NCBI GenBank assembly: GCA_964485095.1
Contig: CAZAIB010000016.1
Location: 12,934 to 76,933 of the forward strand
Direction: 5' to 3'
Length of the DNA: 64,000 bases
DNA from: CAYNWT01 sp964485095
Lineage (GTDB): Bacteria > Planctomycetota > Planctomycetia > Planctomycetales > Planctomycetaceae
Both the position numbers and the translations under genes were made by a program. A model generated the notes under the pieces. The model did no database searches. It was not told where the DNA came from and worked only from the letters and a program-made list of their open reading frames with translations. Positions 26,441 to 34,769 of this stretch are shown in pieces; within the stretch, counting starts at the first letter, position 1, and the number at the start of each line of letters is the position of its first letter.

Positions 26441-27790
26441 TCAGTCGGTTGTCGCGTCAGCGGCGCGGGTTCCCCGTCCGGGAAACCTGGCAGCTGGCCA
26501 ACGCAACAGCAGCAGTCCGCTTACCAGGCGAACAACTGCACCAACAGCGTGGGCCTGCCAACCCACGATGGGTCCGTGCCAGGCACACGCCATGCCTGCG
26601 CTAAACAACATCTGCTCAACACCCCAAAACAAAATCAGGAGCCCACAGAATCGGAAGAGGGTCTCGCAATGGAAGGTCGACCGCGGGAGCAGGCGGACGG
26701 CGTAGCGTCTCAGCGGCACAAGTAGGCTCAACAGCACGACGGCCACGACTGACCACGCTGCGAACCAACCCGTGGGAAGTAGAGGCAGGTTACTGTACTT
26801 CAAATAATCGTACCAAAGGTAAACTGTCCGCGCTGATTCGGGCGCGGCAATCACAACCACTGCGGCGGTGAGAAGACCGACCCAATTGCGAACCCAAAGC
26901 AAGTCAGGCTTTTCAATCGAATTGGTAAAGCCCACCGTACCGCCATCGCATTCTGGACACGACGAGCAGGCATCGACGAACCTGCACCCACAAACCGTAC
27001 AGATACTCGCGTCTCGTTCGGCCAGGGAATCGGCCAACCAGCCCCGAACCCACCAAACAGCAAACCCAGCTAAAGTCACCAGCGTCGCTACAACAAACGA
27101 GGCTTCTGACCAAAGCTGGCCATCCCGGTTCTGCAGCAGCCAGGTTGTCCTTGGTCCGAAGTCAAGTAGGGCATTGAAAAGGATCAACCAACACGCCACC
27201 AGAATCCCAGACCGTCGAAGGTGCAAGTCTCCAAGATCGGTGGAGTCAGAGACTGGTGCTTCAGCATACTCCAACCCAAGCACCTCTGACGTCCAATCGG
27301 GCGCGAACACCGCAAGCATTCCGAACAACACCGAAAAACAACCGGAGAAGAACGCGAGACAGTACAGGGCGTCGAACACTATGGCACCCGCAGGGCTAGA
27401 GTGCCCTCGTAAAATGAAAGAGGTGAACGGTACCCCAAAACGAATCACCACGACGAAACCCGCAGTTTGCACGCAACGTAGCCAGAACCCCTTCGCCCCT
27501 GTATCGAAGAATCGTGCCGAATCAGAATATAACAACAGAAAGCCCGTTCGAATGAACGTCGGTCGAACCACCATGACGGCAGCCACCATAAGCTGAATCG
27601 ACGGACCGCCAGAGAAGCGTTGCAGAACCCTCACCAGTTCTTCACTAAGCATGTTTGGCTCAGCGCAACTAATGAAGGCGAAGGCCGTACCTTTCACGAG
27701 AGATATGAATTCCCGGGCCCCCAACAGCAGGCCCGCCACAATGAGCAGGGTGTCGATGGTAGAATCACGACTGAGTCTCATAAAACTCAT
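26441..27790 (-). CDS. Polytopic membrane protein with an internal zinc ribbon
   Basis: 449 residues from the ATG at 27790; a second ATG at 27781 is equally possible, and the open frame upstream overlaps a sulfatase remnant. About ten hydrophobic segments are visible (for example IQLMVAAVMVVRP and LVACWLILFNALLDFG). Near residue 275-300 a soluble loop has CTVCGCRFVDACSSCPECDG, a four-to-six-cysteine ribbon that probably binds zinc. The family was not recognised and no enzymatic motif is seen. Confidence 0.65.
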   Translation of the reverse strand: MSFMRLSRDSTIDTLLIVAGLLLGAREFISLVKGTAFAFISCAEPNMLSEELVRVLQRFSGGPSIQLMVAAVMVVRPTFIRTGFLLLYSDSARFFDTGAKGFWLRCVQTAGFVVVIRFGVPFTSFILRGHSSPAGAIVFDALYCLAFFSGCFSVLFGMLAVFAPDWTSEVLGLEYAEAPVSDSTDLGDLHLRRSGILVACWLILFNALLDFGPRTTWLLQNRDGQLWSEASFVVATLVTLAGFAVWWVRGWLADSLAERDASICTVCGCRFVDACSSCPECDGGTVGFTNSIEKPDLLWVRNWVGLLTAAVVVIAAPESARTVYLWYDYLKYSNLPLLPTGWFAAWSVVAVVLLSLLVPLRRYAVRLLPRSTFHCETLFRFCGLLILFWGVEQMLFSAGMACAWHGPIVGWQAHAVGAVVRLVSGLLLLRWPAARFPGRGTRAADATTD

Positions 27791-28151
27791 GATACCACGA
27801 CTGGATTGCGTCCTGCGAACAGGAACCTGACAGCGCACAGAAGTGGCGGACCGACCACCCGAGACGGCTTCGCGTTTCAACCACAGTGACCCAGGCTGGG
27901 TGGCCGCACGACGGCGAATCGTATGATACGCAGAGGGCTACAGGCCTGGTGCTCTCGTCAGCCTTAAAAGCCATCCCGGGATCGACGTTGGGAGTCTCGA
28001 ACGGGGAAGGTTCGTCGATGTCGTAGCACTTCACATCCTGCCAATCGAGATCGTCGGCCAGGATCAGAACGACGTTGGGTTTGGCGGGACGGTGTGCGTG
28101 GGCGGTGGAGACTAGAGCGAGGAAGAGGCAGGTTGCGAGTTGGGTGTGCAT
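27765..28151 (-). pseudogene. Sulfatase remnant (N-terminus only)
   Basis: The first 56 residues are a normal planctomycete sulfatase start: a signal peptide (MHTQLATCLFLALVSTAHAH) and KPNVVLILADDLDWQDVKCY with the metal-binding Asp pair. After ETPNVD the similarity stops; the following 70 residues lack the CxPxR site where the catalytic formylglycine forms. A full sulfatase is about 450-500 residues. The end overlaps the 5' part of the neighbouring membrane protein gene. It is a decayed or truncated gene. Confidence 0.75.
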
Positions 28152-28225
28152 GTCAGGCTCTGTTGCTGAGACGCCGGTTGGACGAACTCACAACACGTGT
28201 TTCTCCCCGGGGCTGCCGAGACGGT

Positions 28226-29434
28226 TCAGGACTGTGCCCATCCGATCGAATGTCGTCGGGCGTTTATCGGCACACAAGCGTCGAACACGTCCCGAGTAAA
28301 GTCTGTCGTGGTTCTGTTCATCTCCAGCACTGTGAACGTCGCCATGCTGGTTGCAACCACCCTCCGCTGTTTCGTTGGCGTCGGAGCGTACTCGTTTGTC
28401 GTTGCCATTTGCAGAGCCAGCAGTGGCTCACAGCCGTGGTGATTCACCAGAAACTTTGCCTCATTCCACACAGACAAGTCCGGGTTCGATGCTCGACTGT
28501 CAGTGCCCAGCGAAACAGTAATTCCGCTGTCCAACATCTGCCGCCATGGGTGTTCGGAATGACCAAAGTGATGATGCGTTCGGGGACAGAACACGACCGT
28601 CATGTTCGGCTGGGAAGCCAGCAACTCAATCTCACGATCACCCAAATAGTTGCAGTGTGCCAGCAACACCTTTGATGAAGTCGGCAAGTCCTCGTGAAAC
28701 TGCCGGGGTGCATTTGACAGGCAATCGATGTAGTCACAAACGCTGCGGCCACCAAACGCATTCGGCTCCCAGACGCCAAACGACTTCAGCATCTCAGCAA
28801 ACGGTCCCGTCCCGTGCTCAAGCATTTCCAGCTCTTCGCGCGTTTCGGCCAGGTGCATCATTACCGGGCTGTACTTACTGGCGGCGATACTGACGAGTTC
28901 CTCAAGCAGATCGAATCGGACGCTGTACGGCGCGTGGGGAGAAACGCCAACAAGCCCCATCGTTGTCTCGCTCGCGTGCTTGATTGCTTTCTGAATGCGT
29001 TCGTCGGTCAGTCCGATGTATTCGGTGAACCAGAACACGTCGACGCCGGCGGCTACGATCGGGTTCTGTTCCATCGGCACGGTGTCCGCGGCGCAGGCGG
29101 TTCCGTTGGATAATAGCTCCGCGAGTCCCATATCGAGCGCGGGTTGTTCGCTTTCTCGTTCACGTCGGTGCGAGATGACTTTTTCGATCCAATCGGGGAA
29201 CGTCTCTCCGGCAGGGAACGGCGACGCGACGTCGCTTAGTTCCAGGTGCGTGTGCGAGTTCACCAGCGGCGGGATGATCGCGAGACGCGAACGGGTCGAA
29301 CGCAGTTGCCTGATGTCGGCTATTACCGCGCCTCCGACGACTTCGATGGCGACGTTCTGAATGGGTTCGCCCTCGCCTGACCAGAACCAAGCTGCTTCGA
29401 GAACAAAGTCATCGTCGCTGGGTAAATCGATCAC
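28226..29434 (-). CDS. Amidohydrolase, possible aminodeoxyfutalosine deaminase-like enzyme
   Basis: 402 residues. Metal ligands of the amidohydrolase superfamily are present: NSHTHLELSD (HxH), VMMHLAET, LLAHCNYL and SLGTDSRAS (the catalytic Asp). GVSPHAPYSVRFDLLEELV is typical of the SsnA/TrzN/MtaD deaminase branch that includes aminodeoxyfutalosine deaminases. The organism has futalosine genes 20 kb away, making that assignment attractive but unproven; an SAH/MTA deaminase or guanine-type enzyme is also possible. The C-terminal 60 residues depart from the usual pattern after LQMATTN. Start overlaps the UvrA remnant by four bases. Confidence 0.72.
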   Translation of the reverse strand: MIDLPSDDDFVLEAAWFWSGEGEPIQNVAIEVVGGAVIADIRQLRSTRSRLAIIPPLVNSHTHLELSDVASPFPAGETFPDWIEKVISHRRERESEQPALDMGLAELLSNGTACAADTVPMEQNPIVAAGVDVFWFTEYIGLTDERIQKAIKHASETTMGLVGVSPHAPYSVRFDLLEELVSIAASKYSPVMMHLAETREELEMLEHGTGPFAEMLKSFGVWEPNAFGGRSVCDYIDCLSNAPRQFHEDLPTSSKVLLAHCNYLGDREIELLASQPNMTVVFCPRTHHHFGHSEHPWRQMLDSGITVSLGTDSRASNPDLSVWNEAKFLVNHHGCEPLLALQMATTNEYAPTPTKQRRVVATSMATFTVLEMNRTTTDFTRDVFDACVPINARRHSIGWAQS

Positions 29435-29628
29435 ACTTCGCCTCGCAGCATTTTTCCGGTTAGCGAATCAGCATGTGCCCTGACTTTCGCGGGTGATCCT
29501 GTCACGACGATGTTGCCACCCTCTTCGCCCGCGTCCAGATCGATGCCGGCTGTGGAATTGAACCTGAATGTGCCCGGAGTGAAATTGCGTTTCTTCGACT
29601 CGGCGTCACCATCGCACCATGGTGACAT
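29431..29628 (-). pseudogene. uvrA: UvrA C-terminal remnant
   Basis: 65 residues, of which the last 38 (from GIDLDAGEEGGNIVVTGSPA to SLTGKMLRGEV) match the extreme C-terminus of excinuclease UvrA, whose consensus is IDLGPEGG...GGxIVxxGTPExV...SxTGxxL. The ATPase domains of this roughly 950-residue protein are absent. The first 25 residues do not resemble UvrA. The stop overlaps the amidohydrolase start (ATGA), so an ancestral uvrA-amidohydrolase operon was probably cut by a deletion. A complete uvrA should exist elsewhere. Confidence 0.6.
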
Positions 29629-29720
29629 GCTGCGGTATTAGGTTCCGCTGCGTCTGTGGTCGCGGTATCCGCAGTTTTACTGTCTCGCTTGCACTCGCTA
29701 CGCGAGTACGTGGGGGCTTG

Positions 29721-30830
29721 CTATTTTAGTTCGTCAATCAGCAGTTGGGCGTCTTTGCGGATCGCTTTGTGGTCGTAAGACGACGCGATTGGTTTTAGTT
29801 GACCGGCAATTTTGGTTTTTTGGTCGGCGCTTAGCTTTGGTTCGAGGTTGGATAAGGCTCGCAGTGTGTTGTTGAGCATCATGGGTTGCTCGATCTGGTA
29901 TCGGTTGAGGACCTCCAAGCGTTCTTCGTCGTTGAGTGCGCTGAGGGCGGACTTGTCCAGTTTTTCCAGCGATGCAACAAGGACATCGCCGAAGACTTCG
30001 AAACCATCGGTGCGATCGTTTCGGGCGAGGCCGATGGCGGCGTTCACGCGAGTTTTTTCGTCTGCGTCGGACAGCATTACGACCAGGTGGTCCAGCGACG
30101 ATTCAACCGGAAGCAGTCCAAGTGTGTAGGCTGAGAACTGACGCACGAGCACGCTTTGGTCGCCGGATGAATCGATGAGGGTTCGTACGAGTTCATCGGA
30201 ATCGAATTCGGTGTTTTGTGTGCTGGCTCGAGAGACAACGTTGGCGATTGAAGTTAGCGCGCTGGCTCGGACCTTTTCGTGGTAGTCGGGCTGAGTCGCT
30301 TTTTGGAGTGACGGGAGCACGACGTCCGGGAGGTCGAGCGAGCCGAGAGTTCTGGCGAGGAACTCCTGGTGGGTGACGTCTTCGTCTTTTGTTGAACGGC
30401 TATCAAGCTGGGCGGAGAACAGTTTGACCAGTTCTTTGGCGACGTCGGGGTTGGTGGCCAGAGGGCCGTCAGGCTTTGTTCCAGGATTGGCAGATGTTGC
30501 TCCCGGCGAATCGAAGGCGTTGGCGGCGGGATTGGCAGAGCGCTGTCGGTCGGCGTTCAACATGTGAGCCAAGCCCGATGCGGCTCGCCAGCGACGGTGT
30601 TCGTTCTCGCTGCCCAAATCCTGAACCAGTTGCCGCCAGTCCTGTTCGGCTCCAGCCATACGACCAAACAAAACCCAAATGCCAATCACTGCAGCCACAA
30701 TGATGGCGGGGATTAGAAACAGCTGCATAATGAAGCCGGCCGACGGCGGTTGCACCGGTGGCAGGTCTTCAGGGGCGGCGGGTGGCTGCGACGCTTCGGG
30801 AAGGGCGGCAGATTCCTGGATATCACTCAT
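29721..30830 (-). CDS. Membrane-anchored HEAT-repeat protein
   Basis: 369 residues. A Pro/Ala-rich N-terminus (about 1-30) is followed by one hydrophobic helix (IMQLFLIPAIIVAAVIGIWV) and then helical repeats. HEAT-like pairs are recognisable: HRRWRAASGLAHMLNADRQR, EKVRASALTSIANVVSRAS, VLVRQFSAYTLGLLPVESS and KTRVNAAIGLARNDRTDG. Such scaffolds mediate protein contacts; the partner is unknown. It follows the MutS-like gene with a 74-base gap on the same strand. Confidence 0.78.
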   Translation of the reverse strand: MSDIQESAALPEASQPPAAPEDLPPVQPPSAGFIMQLFLIPAIIVAAVIGIWVLFGRMAGAEQDWRQLVQDLGSENEHRRWRAASGLAHMLNADRQRSANPAANAFDSPGATSANPGTKPDGPLATNPDVAKELVKLFSAQLDSRSTKDEDVTHQEFLARTLGSLDLPDVVLPSLQKATQPDYHEKVRASALTSIANVVSRASTQNTEFDSDELVRTLIDSSGDQSVLVRQFSAYTLGLLPVESSLDHLVVMLSDADEKTRVNAAIGLARNDRTDGFEVFGDVLVASLEKLDKSALSALNDEERLEVLNRYQIEQPMMLNNTLRALSNLEPKLSADQKTKIAGQLKPIASSYDHKAIRKDAQLLIDELK

Positions 30831-30904
30831 AGCATGGCTCTTCGGAGCTGTGATTGGTCACGGCAGGATTATAGAACGGCGGCAGGAAAATGCTCGCTCA
30901 GATT

Positions 30905-32710
30905 TCACACGTCGAGGCCGACCAGACGCATGAGTTCAATTGCGTTGCTCTTTTTGACAACACCGGGACGGAGGTTGTAATCGAACGTCATTTCGCCGTC
31001 TTTCAGCGTGTCAGCGAAGTGAACATTCTCGGTTCCCGGAATACTGGTTCCGATCTCTGTCAAAGCGAGGTCGTGCGTCGTGACCATGCCGATGGCGTTG
31101 CGATCGACAAGGCTACAAATCACGGCTTCGGCGCCGATGCGGCGGTCATGTGAATTGGTTCCCTGTAGGATTTCGTCCAACAGGAACAATAGCGGCAGTT
31201 CTTTGTCTGCCAGGTCCACAACGCTTTTTAGTCGGCCCAATACGGCGAAGAACAGCGACTTGCCTTCCTGCAACGAATCGCTCACACGCATCGCCGTGCC
31301 AACCTGCATGCACGAAACCTCCATCGACTTCGCGTTAACCGGAGCTCCGGCCAGGGCCAGCACCGTGTTGGTTCCGACTGTTCGAAGCAGCGTGCTTTTG
31401 CCGGACATGTTGGAACCACTAATCAACATCAGCCGGTCGTCCGCCGTCAGGCTCACGCTGTTGCGAATGCACTGGGACTCGGGCAGCAGAGGGTGCCCAA
31501 TCTGCTCGCCGCGGAAGGTTGTTTTGTCTTCGCTGATCGTCGGGAACGCGTAGTCCGGGTGTTCGTAAGCGTATCCGCCCAGTGACACGATGGCTTCGAA
31601 GTCGCCGACTGCGTCCAACCATGTTTCAATGTGCCGACCGACGGCTGATCGCCAAAGCTCAATCGAATGCGCCAAGTGGATGGGCAGACACAGCACGATC
31701 CCGATTGGCAGGAAGAACTGGTTCCTCATTGAGTTGTTGAGATAGCCGACTCGCTTGGCCAGATACTTCACCGTTTGCGATGGCGGCTTGCCGTCAACTT
31801 CAAGGCGTCTGCCCACGTGGCCCAGGAACTCGCATTTGAATTGGCGTTCTTCGATGAGATCCAGAACCTTGGAGAGGATGTCCAACCCTTCCTGGGCGTC
31901 GTCCATTCCGTCGACGACTCGAGCGATGCGGCGCTGTTGAAAGAACAGAAATGGAATTTGTACCAGCAGAACCAGTATCAGGGGGGTAATGCCGAGCCCG
32001 GCGAACATCCATCCGGCAATCGCCAGCAACGATAAGGCGGTTAGGATGTAGGCGAAGATGCGGATGCCGGAGGGAACCGGTTCGGCTGGTTCTGAAGCCC
32101 AGCGTTTCAGTTGGTCCTGGTTGAGATCTTCTGAGACGTCGGCATCAAGCAGTGCGAGTTCTTCGCGGAGGTTCAGGTTGTCGCGGAGTTCAGAGACCGC
32201 TGCCTGGCGTTCTTCGACGCGAGGCTTGTCGGCGGGAGTTCGTAGCCAGGCTGCCAGGCGATCGTGTCCGGCGGGAGTCTGAGCCCAGCAGATCAGTTGG
32301 AACAACGAACCATCACCAAACAGGTCCAAATCGTCGGTGTAGACGTGTTCCGGATTCCTGTACTGAACTCCTGATGAGCGGGTTCCGGACCATTGGTCGT
32401 TCAGCCTGGCCACACCGGTTTCGTAGAGCTCAAATCGGCGTTGGCTGAGGTCCCTTTGACGCCGGCAGCGGCCGTGAACAATCACAGCGATGGCGAAAAG
32501 CAGGAAAGCCGGGATGACCAGCCAGGACTCGACGTAGCCCTTGGCTCCCAGTCCCAGCAGGACAATCATGGCCACAAAACTAAGCCAGCGCAGCGTGGCG
32601 AGACGCGAATCACGGGTATTTAGTCGCTGAAAGGTTCCCTCAGCTTCGTCCAGTCGACGCTGGTATTCGGCCTTGGGTTTGTGAGAATTAGACGGCTCAG
32701 ACGCACTCAT
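30905..32710 (-). CDS. Membrane-associated MutS-like ATPase
   Basis: 601 residues. The C-terminal 200 residues are a MutS domain V ATPase: LISGSNMSGKSTLLRTVG is the Walker A region, LLFLLDEILQGTNSHDRR the Walker B and signature, and GMVTTHDLALTE the switch. Mismatch-recognition domains are missing. The N-terminal half carries two hydrophobic pairs (near 45-85 and 215-255). This is a short MutS-paralogue type seen in Bacteroidetes and planctomycetes, and not the canonical mismatch-repair protein. Role unknown. Confidence 0.83.
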   Translation of the reverse strand: MSASEPSNSHKPKAEYQRRLDEAEGTFQRLNTRDSRLATLRWLSFVAMIVLLGLGAKGYVESWLVIPAFLLFAIAVIVHGRCRRQRDLSQRRFELYETGVARLNDQWSGTRSSGVQYRNPEHVYTDDLDLFGDGSLFQLICWAQTPAGHDRLAAWLRTPADKPRVEERQAAVSELRDNLNLREELALLDADVSEDLNQDQLKRWASEPAEPVPSGIRIFAYILTALSLLAIAGWMFAGLGITPLILVLLVQIPFLFFQQRRIARVVDGMDDAQEGLDILSKVLDLIEERQFKCEFLGHVGRRLEVDGKPPSQTVKYLAKRVGYLNNSMRNQFFLPIGIVLCLPIHLAHSIELWRSAVGRHIETWLDAVGDFEAIVSLGGYAYEHPDYAFPTISEDKTTFRGEQIGHPLLPESQCIRNSVSLTADDRLMLISGSNMSGKSTLLRTVGTNTVLALAGAPVNAKSMEVSCMQVGTAMRVSDSLQEGKSLFFAVLGRLKSVVDLADKELPLLFLLDEILQGTNSHDRRIGAEAVICSLVDRNAIGMVTTHDLALTEIGTSIPGTENVHFADTLKDGEMTFDYNLRPGVVKKSNAIELMRLVGLDV

Positions 32711-32865
32711 CGCGGGATTGTAGCTTTGCAGGAGGGATATCGCACCGATGCCGATACCTCTTTTAGCTGGCTTCAGCAGTTAGGCAATCGTCCCGTTGCA
32801 TAGGTGGGCAGACCCGTTTACACTCTGCACCGTCGGAAAAGCGTGATCTCACAGGAACCAAGACA

Positions 32866-33075
32866 GTGACTATCGATAAGAGCCTCAAAGGCGGCGGACG
32901 TCTGGTCCGTTCTCGAAACGTTCTCAAACGCGGCGAGCGGATTGCTCGACTGCAAATCGAAGACCGCTGGGAAGAGGGGCAGAGCCCGCTCGGCCTCCCC
33001 AAAGTGCGCGTCATCAAGACCGTTGTTGGTAAGAAGAAGAAAAAGAAGAAGAAGGAAGAAGACGAAGACAAGTAA
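32866..33075 (+). CDS. PVC-group small basic protein (TIGR04137 type)
   Basis: 69 residues from a GTG at 32866, with AGGA upstream. It begins MTIDKSLKGGGRLVRSRNVL and includes RGERIARLQIEDRWEEGQSP and LPKVRVIKTVVGKKKKKK, then ends EEDEDK. This is the conserved pattern of the small basic protein shared by Planctomycetes, Verrucomicrobia and Chlamydiae. The lysine run suggests RNA or ribosome binding, but its function is not established. A strong terminator follows 33 bases downstream, so it is monocistronic. Confidence 0.88.
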   Translation: MTIDKSLKGGGRLVRSRNVLKRGERIARLQIEDRWEEGQSPLGLPKVRVIKTVVGKKKKKKKKEEDEDK

Positions 33076-33107
33076 GCCAACAACTTGTCACCGAATCAAT
33101 AAGAAAA

Positions 33108-33136
33108 GCCGTGCGATCAATCGCACGGCTTTTTTG
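33108..33136 (+). terminator. Rho-independent terminator after the small basic protein
   Basis: Perfect nine-base stem GCCGTGCGA/TCGCACGGC with a TCAA loop, followed by TTTTTTG. It is the clearest intrinsic terminator in the window and ends the small basic protein transcript. Confidence 0.93.
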
Positions 33137-33288
33137 TTTTGCACTGACTTTAGAAGTCATCCTCCCTTTGGGAGGGTCGCGAGGCACGAGCGGGGAGGGT
33201 TTCCCAGTGCAGTGCCAATTGGCCCGTTTCGCTTTGTTCCGGCTTGGACGGAACCCGTTCAACCGAGAGCCAACAACGCAAGCGCGTT

Positions 33289-33519
33289 CTAGCGCTTGTA
33301 TCCGAGGCTGCTGATCACGTTGTAGAGTTCTTCGATCGTGATGAACCGGCGACGGTTCTCAAGCTTGTACTTGTCAATCGCCTTGCCCAGTTCGGTGATG
33401 TCCGGATTGTCTGAATTGTGGGCATCAGAAAACTGACGTCGCTCAACGCCAGGCGCCCCTGAGCCGGCCTGCCGTCGATCGACGAACTCGGCGTCCTTCT
33501 TCTCAGTAAGTTCTTGCAT
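33289..33519 (-). CDS. Conserved small planctomycete protein (76 aa)
   Basis: 76 residues from the ATG at 33519; the open frame extends upstream but without protein-like sequence. It starts MQELTEKKDAEFVDRRQAGS and ends RRRFITIEELYNVISSLGYK. A polar N-terminus with PGVERRQFSD is followed by a short helical domain. Similar small proteins appear to be widespread in planctomycetes; function unknown. Divergent from gpsA. Confidence 0.72.
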   Translation of the reverse strand: MQELTEKKDAEFVDRRQAGSGAPGVERRQFSDAHNSDNPDITELGKAIDKYKLENRRRFITIEELYNVISSLGYKR

Positions 33520-33710
33520 TAGAATCACACTCGCTGGTCTGTTGGTACTCAAACTCGTCCACCTAAAAGGTAGGACAGATTGCAAACGCTGGCGGAGATC
33601 CCCGGAGACTCCGCGGTGAATGTCGCCCATCGGCCCGCGCTCTTTCGGGTTCTTCCGGATATGAGGACAGTGCAACGGAAGCCTCCGAGGTCACTGATAG
33701 GTTGGTCGGT

Positions 33711-34706
33711 ATGAACGGAACAGTCACGATTCTTGGCGGTGGGGCCATGGCCACAGCATGTGCCGTTCTGCTGGCAGAGAAGCCGGAACAGCGCGTTACG
33801 ATCTGGGCTCGCAACCCCGATTACGCTCGCAGCATGCGAGAGACAAGGGAGAACCAGCGCCTGCTGCCTGGCATCACAATCCCGGACAGCATTCAGATTA
33901 CATCCGACATTGCGGATGCGGTTAGCGACGCGAACCTGCTGGTCGCATCGATTCCAACCAAGCATCTGCGAGAAGGACTGACCGCCATTCGCGAGTCGGT
34001 TCCCGCCAACGTTCCCGTTGTCAGTGTCATCAAGGGAATCGAGAACGGAACCTTCCAGCGTCCGAGCGAAGTCATCACCGATGTGCTTGGTTCCCGCTCT
34101 GTCGTTGCGCTCGGCGGCCCCAGTCACGCTGAAGAAATCGCTCGCGGTCTACCGGCGTCGGTCGTCGCAGCCAGCGAAGACCAGGAACTTGGGAAGACCG
34201 TCCAGCAGGCGTTCACGACAGAACGGTTCCGTGTTTACACCAACAGTGATCTACTGGGAGTCGAACTGGCCGGCGCGCTGAAGAATGTCATCGCAATCGC
34301 GGCCGGCATCTGTGATGGAATTGGCTATGGAGACAATGCCAAGTCCGCTTTGCTGACCCGCGGCCTGGTTGAGATGACTCGATTCGGAATGGCGATGGGT
34401 TCGCAGCAACTTACGTTTGCAGGCCTGGCTGGCATCGGAGATCTGATCACGACCTGTACCAGCCCGCACGGACGGAACCGACGTGTTGGCGAAATGCTTG
34501 GCAAGGGCAAGACTCGCGAACAGATCATCGAAGAGATGGTCGCCGTTGCAGAGGGACTCACAACAACCAGCAGCGTGGTCGAACTGGCTGAAGCGAAAGG
34601 CATCGACATGCCAATCACCCGCGAAGTTCACGCGGTTCTTTTTGACGGCAAATCCCCACGAGACGCCACCGACGCCTTGATGATGCGACCACCGCGAAGC
34701 GAATAG
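33711..34706 (+). CDS. gpsA: Glycerol-3-phosphate dehydrogenase [NAD(P)+]
   Basis: 331 residues from the ATG at 33711 (a TTG at 33702 is in frame). It makes sn-glycerol 3-phosphate for phospholipids. The Rossmann motif is ILGGGAMATACAVLLAEK; VVSVIKGIENGT and VALGGPSHAEEIARGLP are family signatures, and ELAGALKNVIAIAAGICDG carries the catalytic lysine. The C-terminal domain with TCTSPHGRNRRVG completes the enzyme. Single gene, no operon partner. Confidence 0.95.
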   Translation: MNGTVTILGGGAMATACAVLLAEKPEQRVTIWARNPDYARSMRETRENQRLLPGITIPDSIQITSDIADAVSDANLLVASIPTKHLREGLTAIRESVPANVPVVSVIKGIENGTFQRPSEVITDVLGSRSVVALGGPSHAEEIARGLPASVVAASEDQELGKTVQQAFTTERFRVYTNSDLLGVELAGALKNVIAIAAGICDGIGYGDNAKSALLTRGLVEMTRFGMAMGSQQLTFAGLAGIGDLITTCTSPHGRNRRVGEMLGKGKTREQIIEEMVAVAEGLTTTSSVVELAEAKGIDMPITREVHAVLFDGKSPRDATDALMMRPPRSE

Positions 34707-34769
34707 CGGCGGTGATCGGCAAAGTCGTTGGTTGCCGGCCACCGTCCCAAATCCGAACGCTGTCGGCCA

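Noticed and set aside
26868..27596. 242-codon plus-strand open frame
   Set aside because: Opposite the ten-helix membrane protein; its polar, Arg/Thr/Asn-rich composition is the complement of hydrophobic codons.
32763..33083. Minus-strand open frame with a phenylalanine run
   Set aside because: It is the complement of the lysine tail of the small basic protein.
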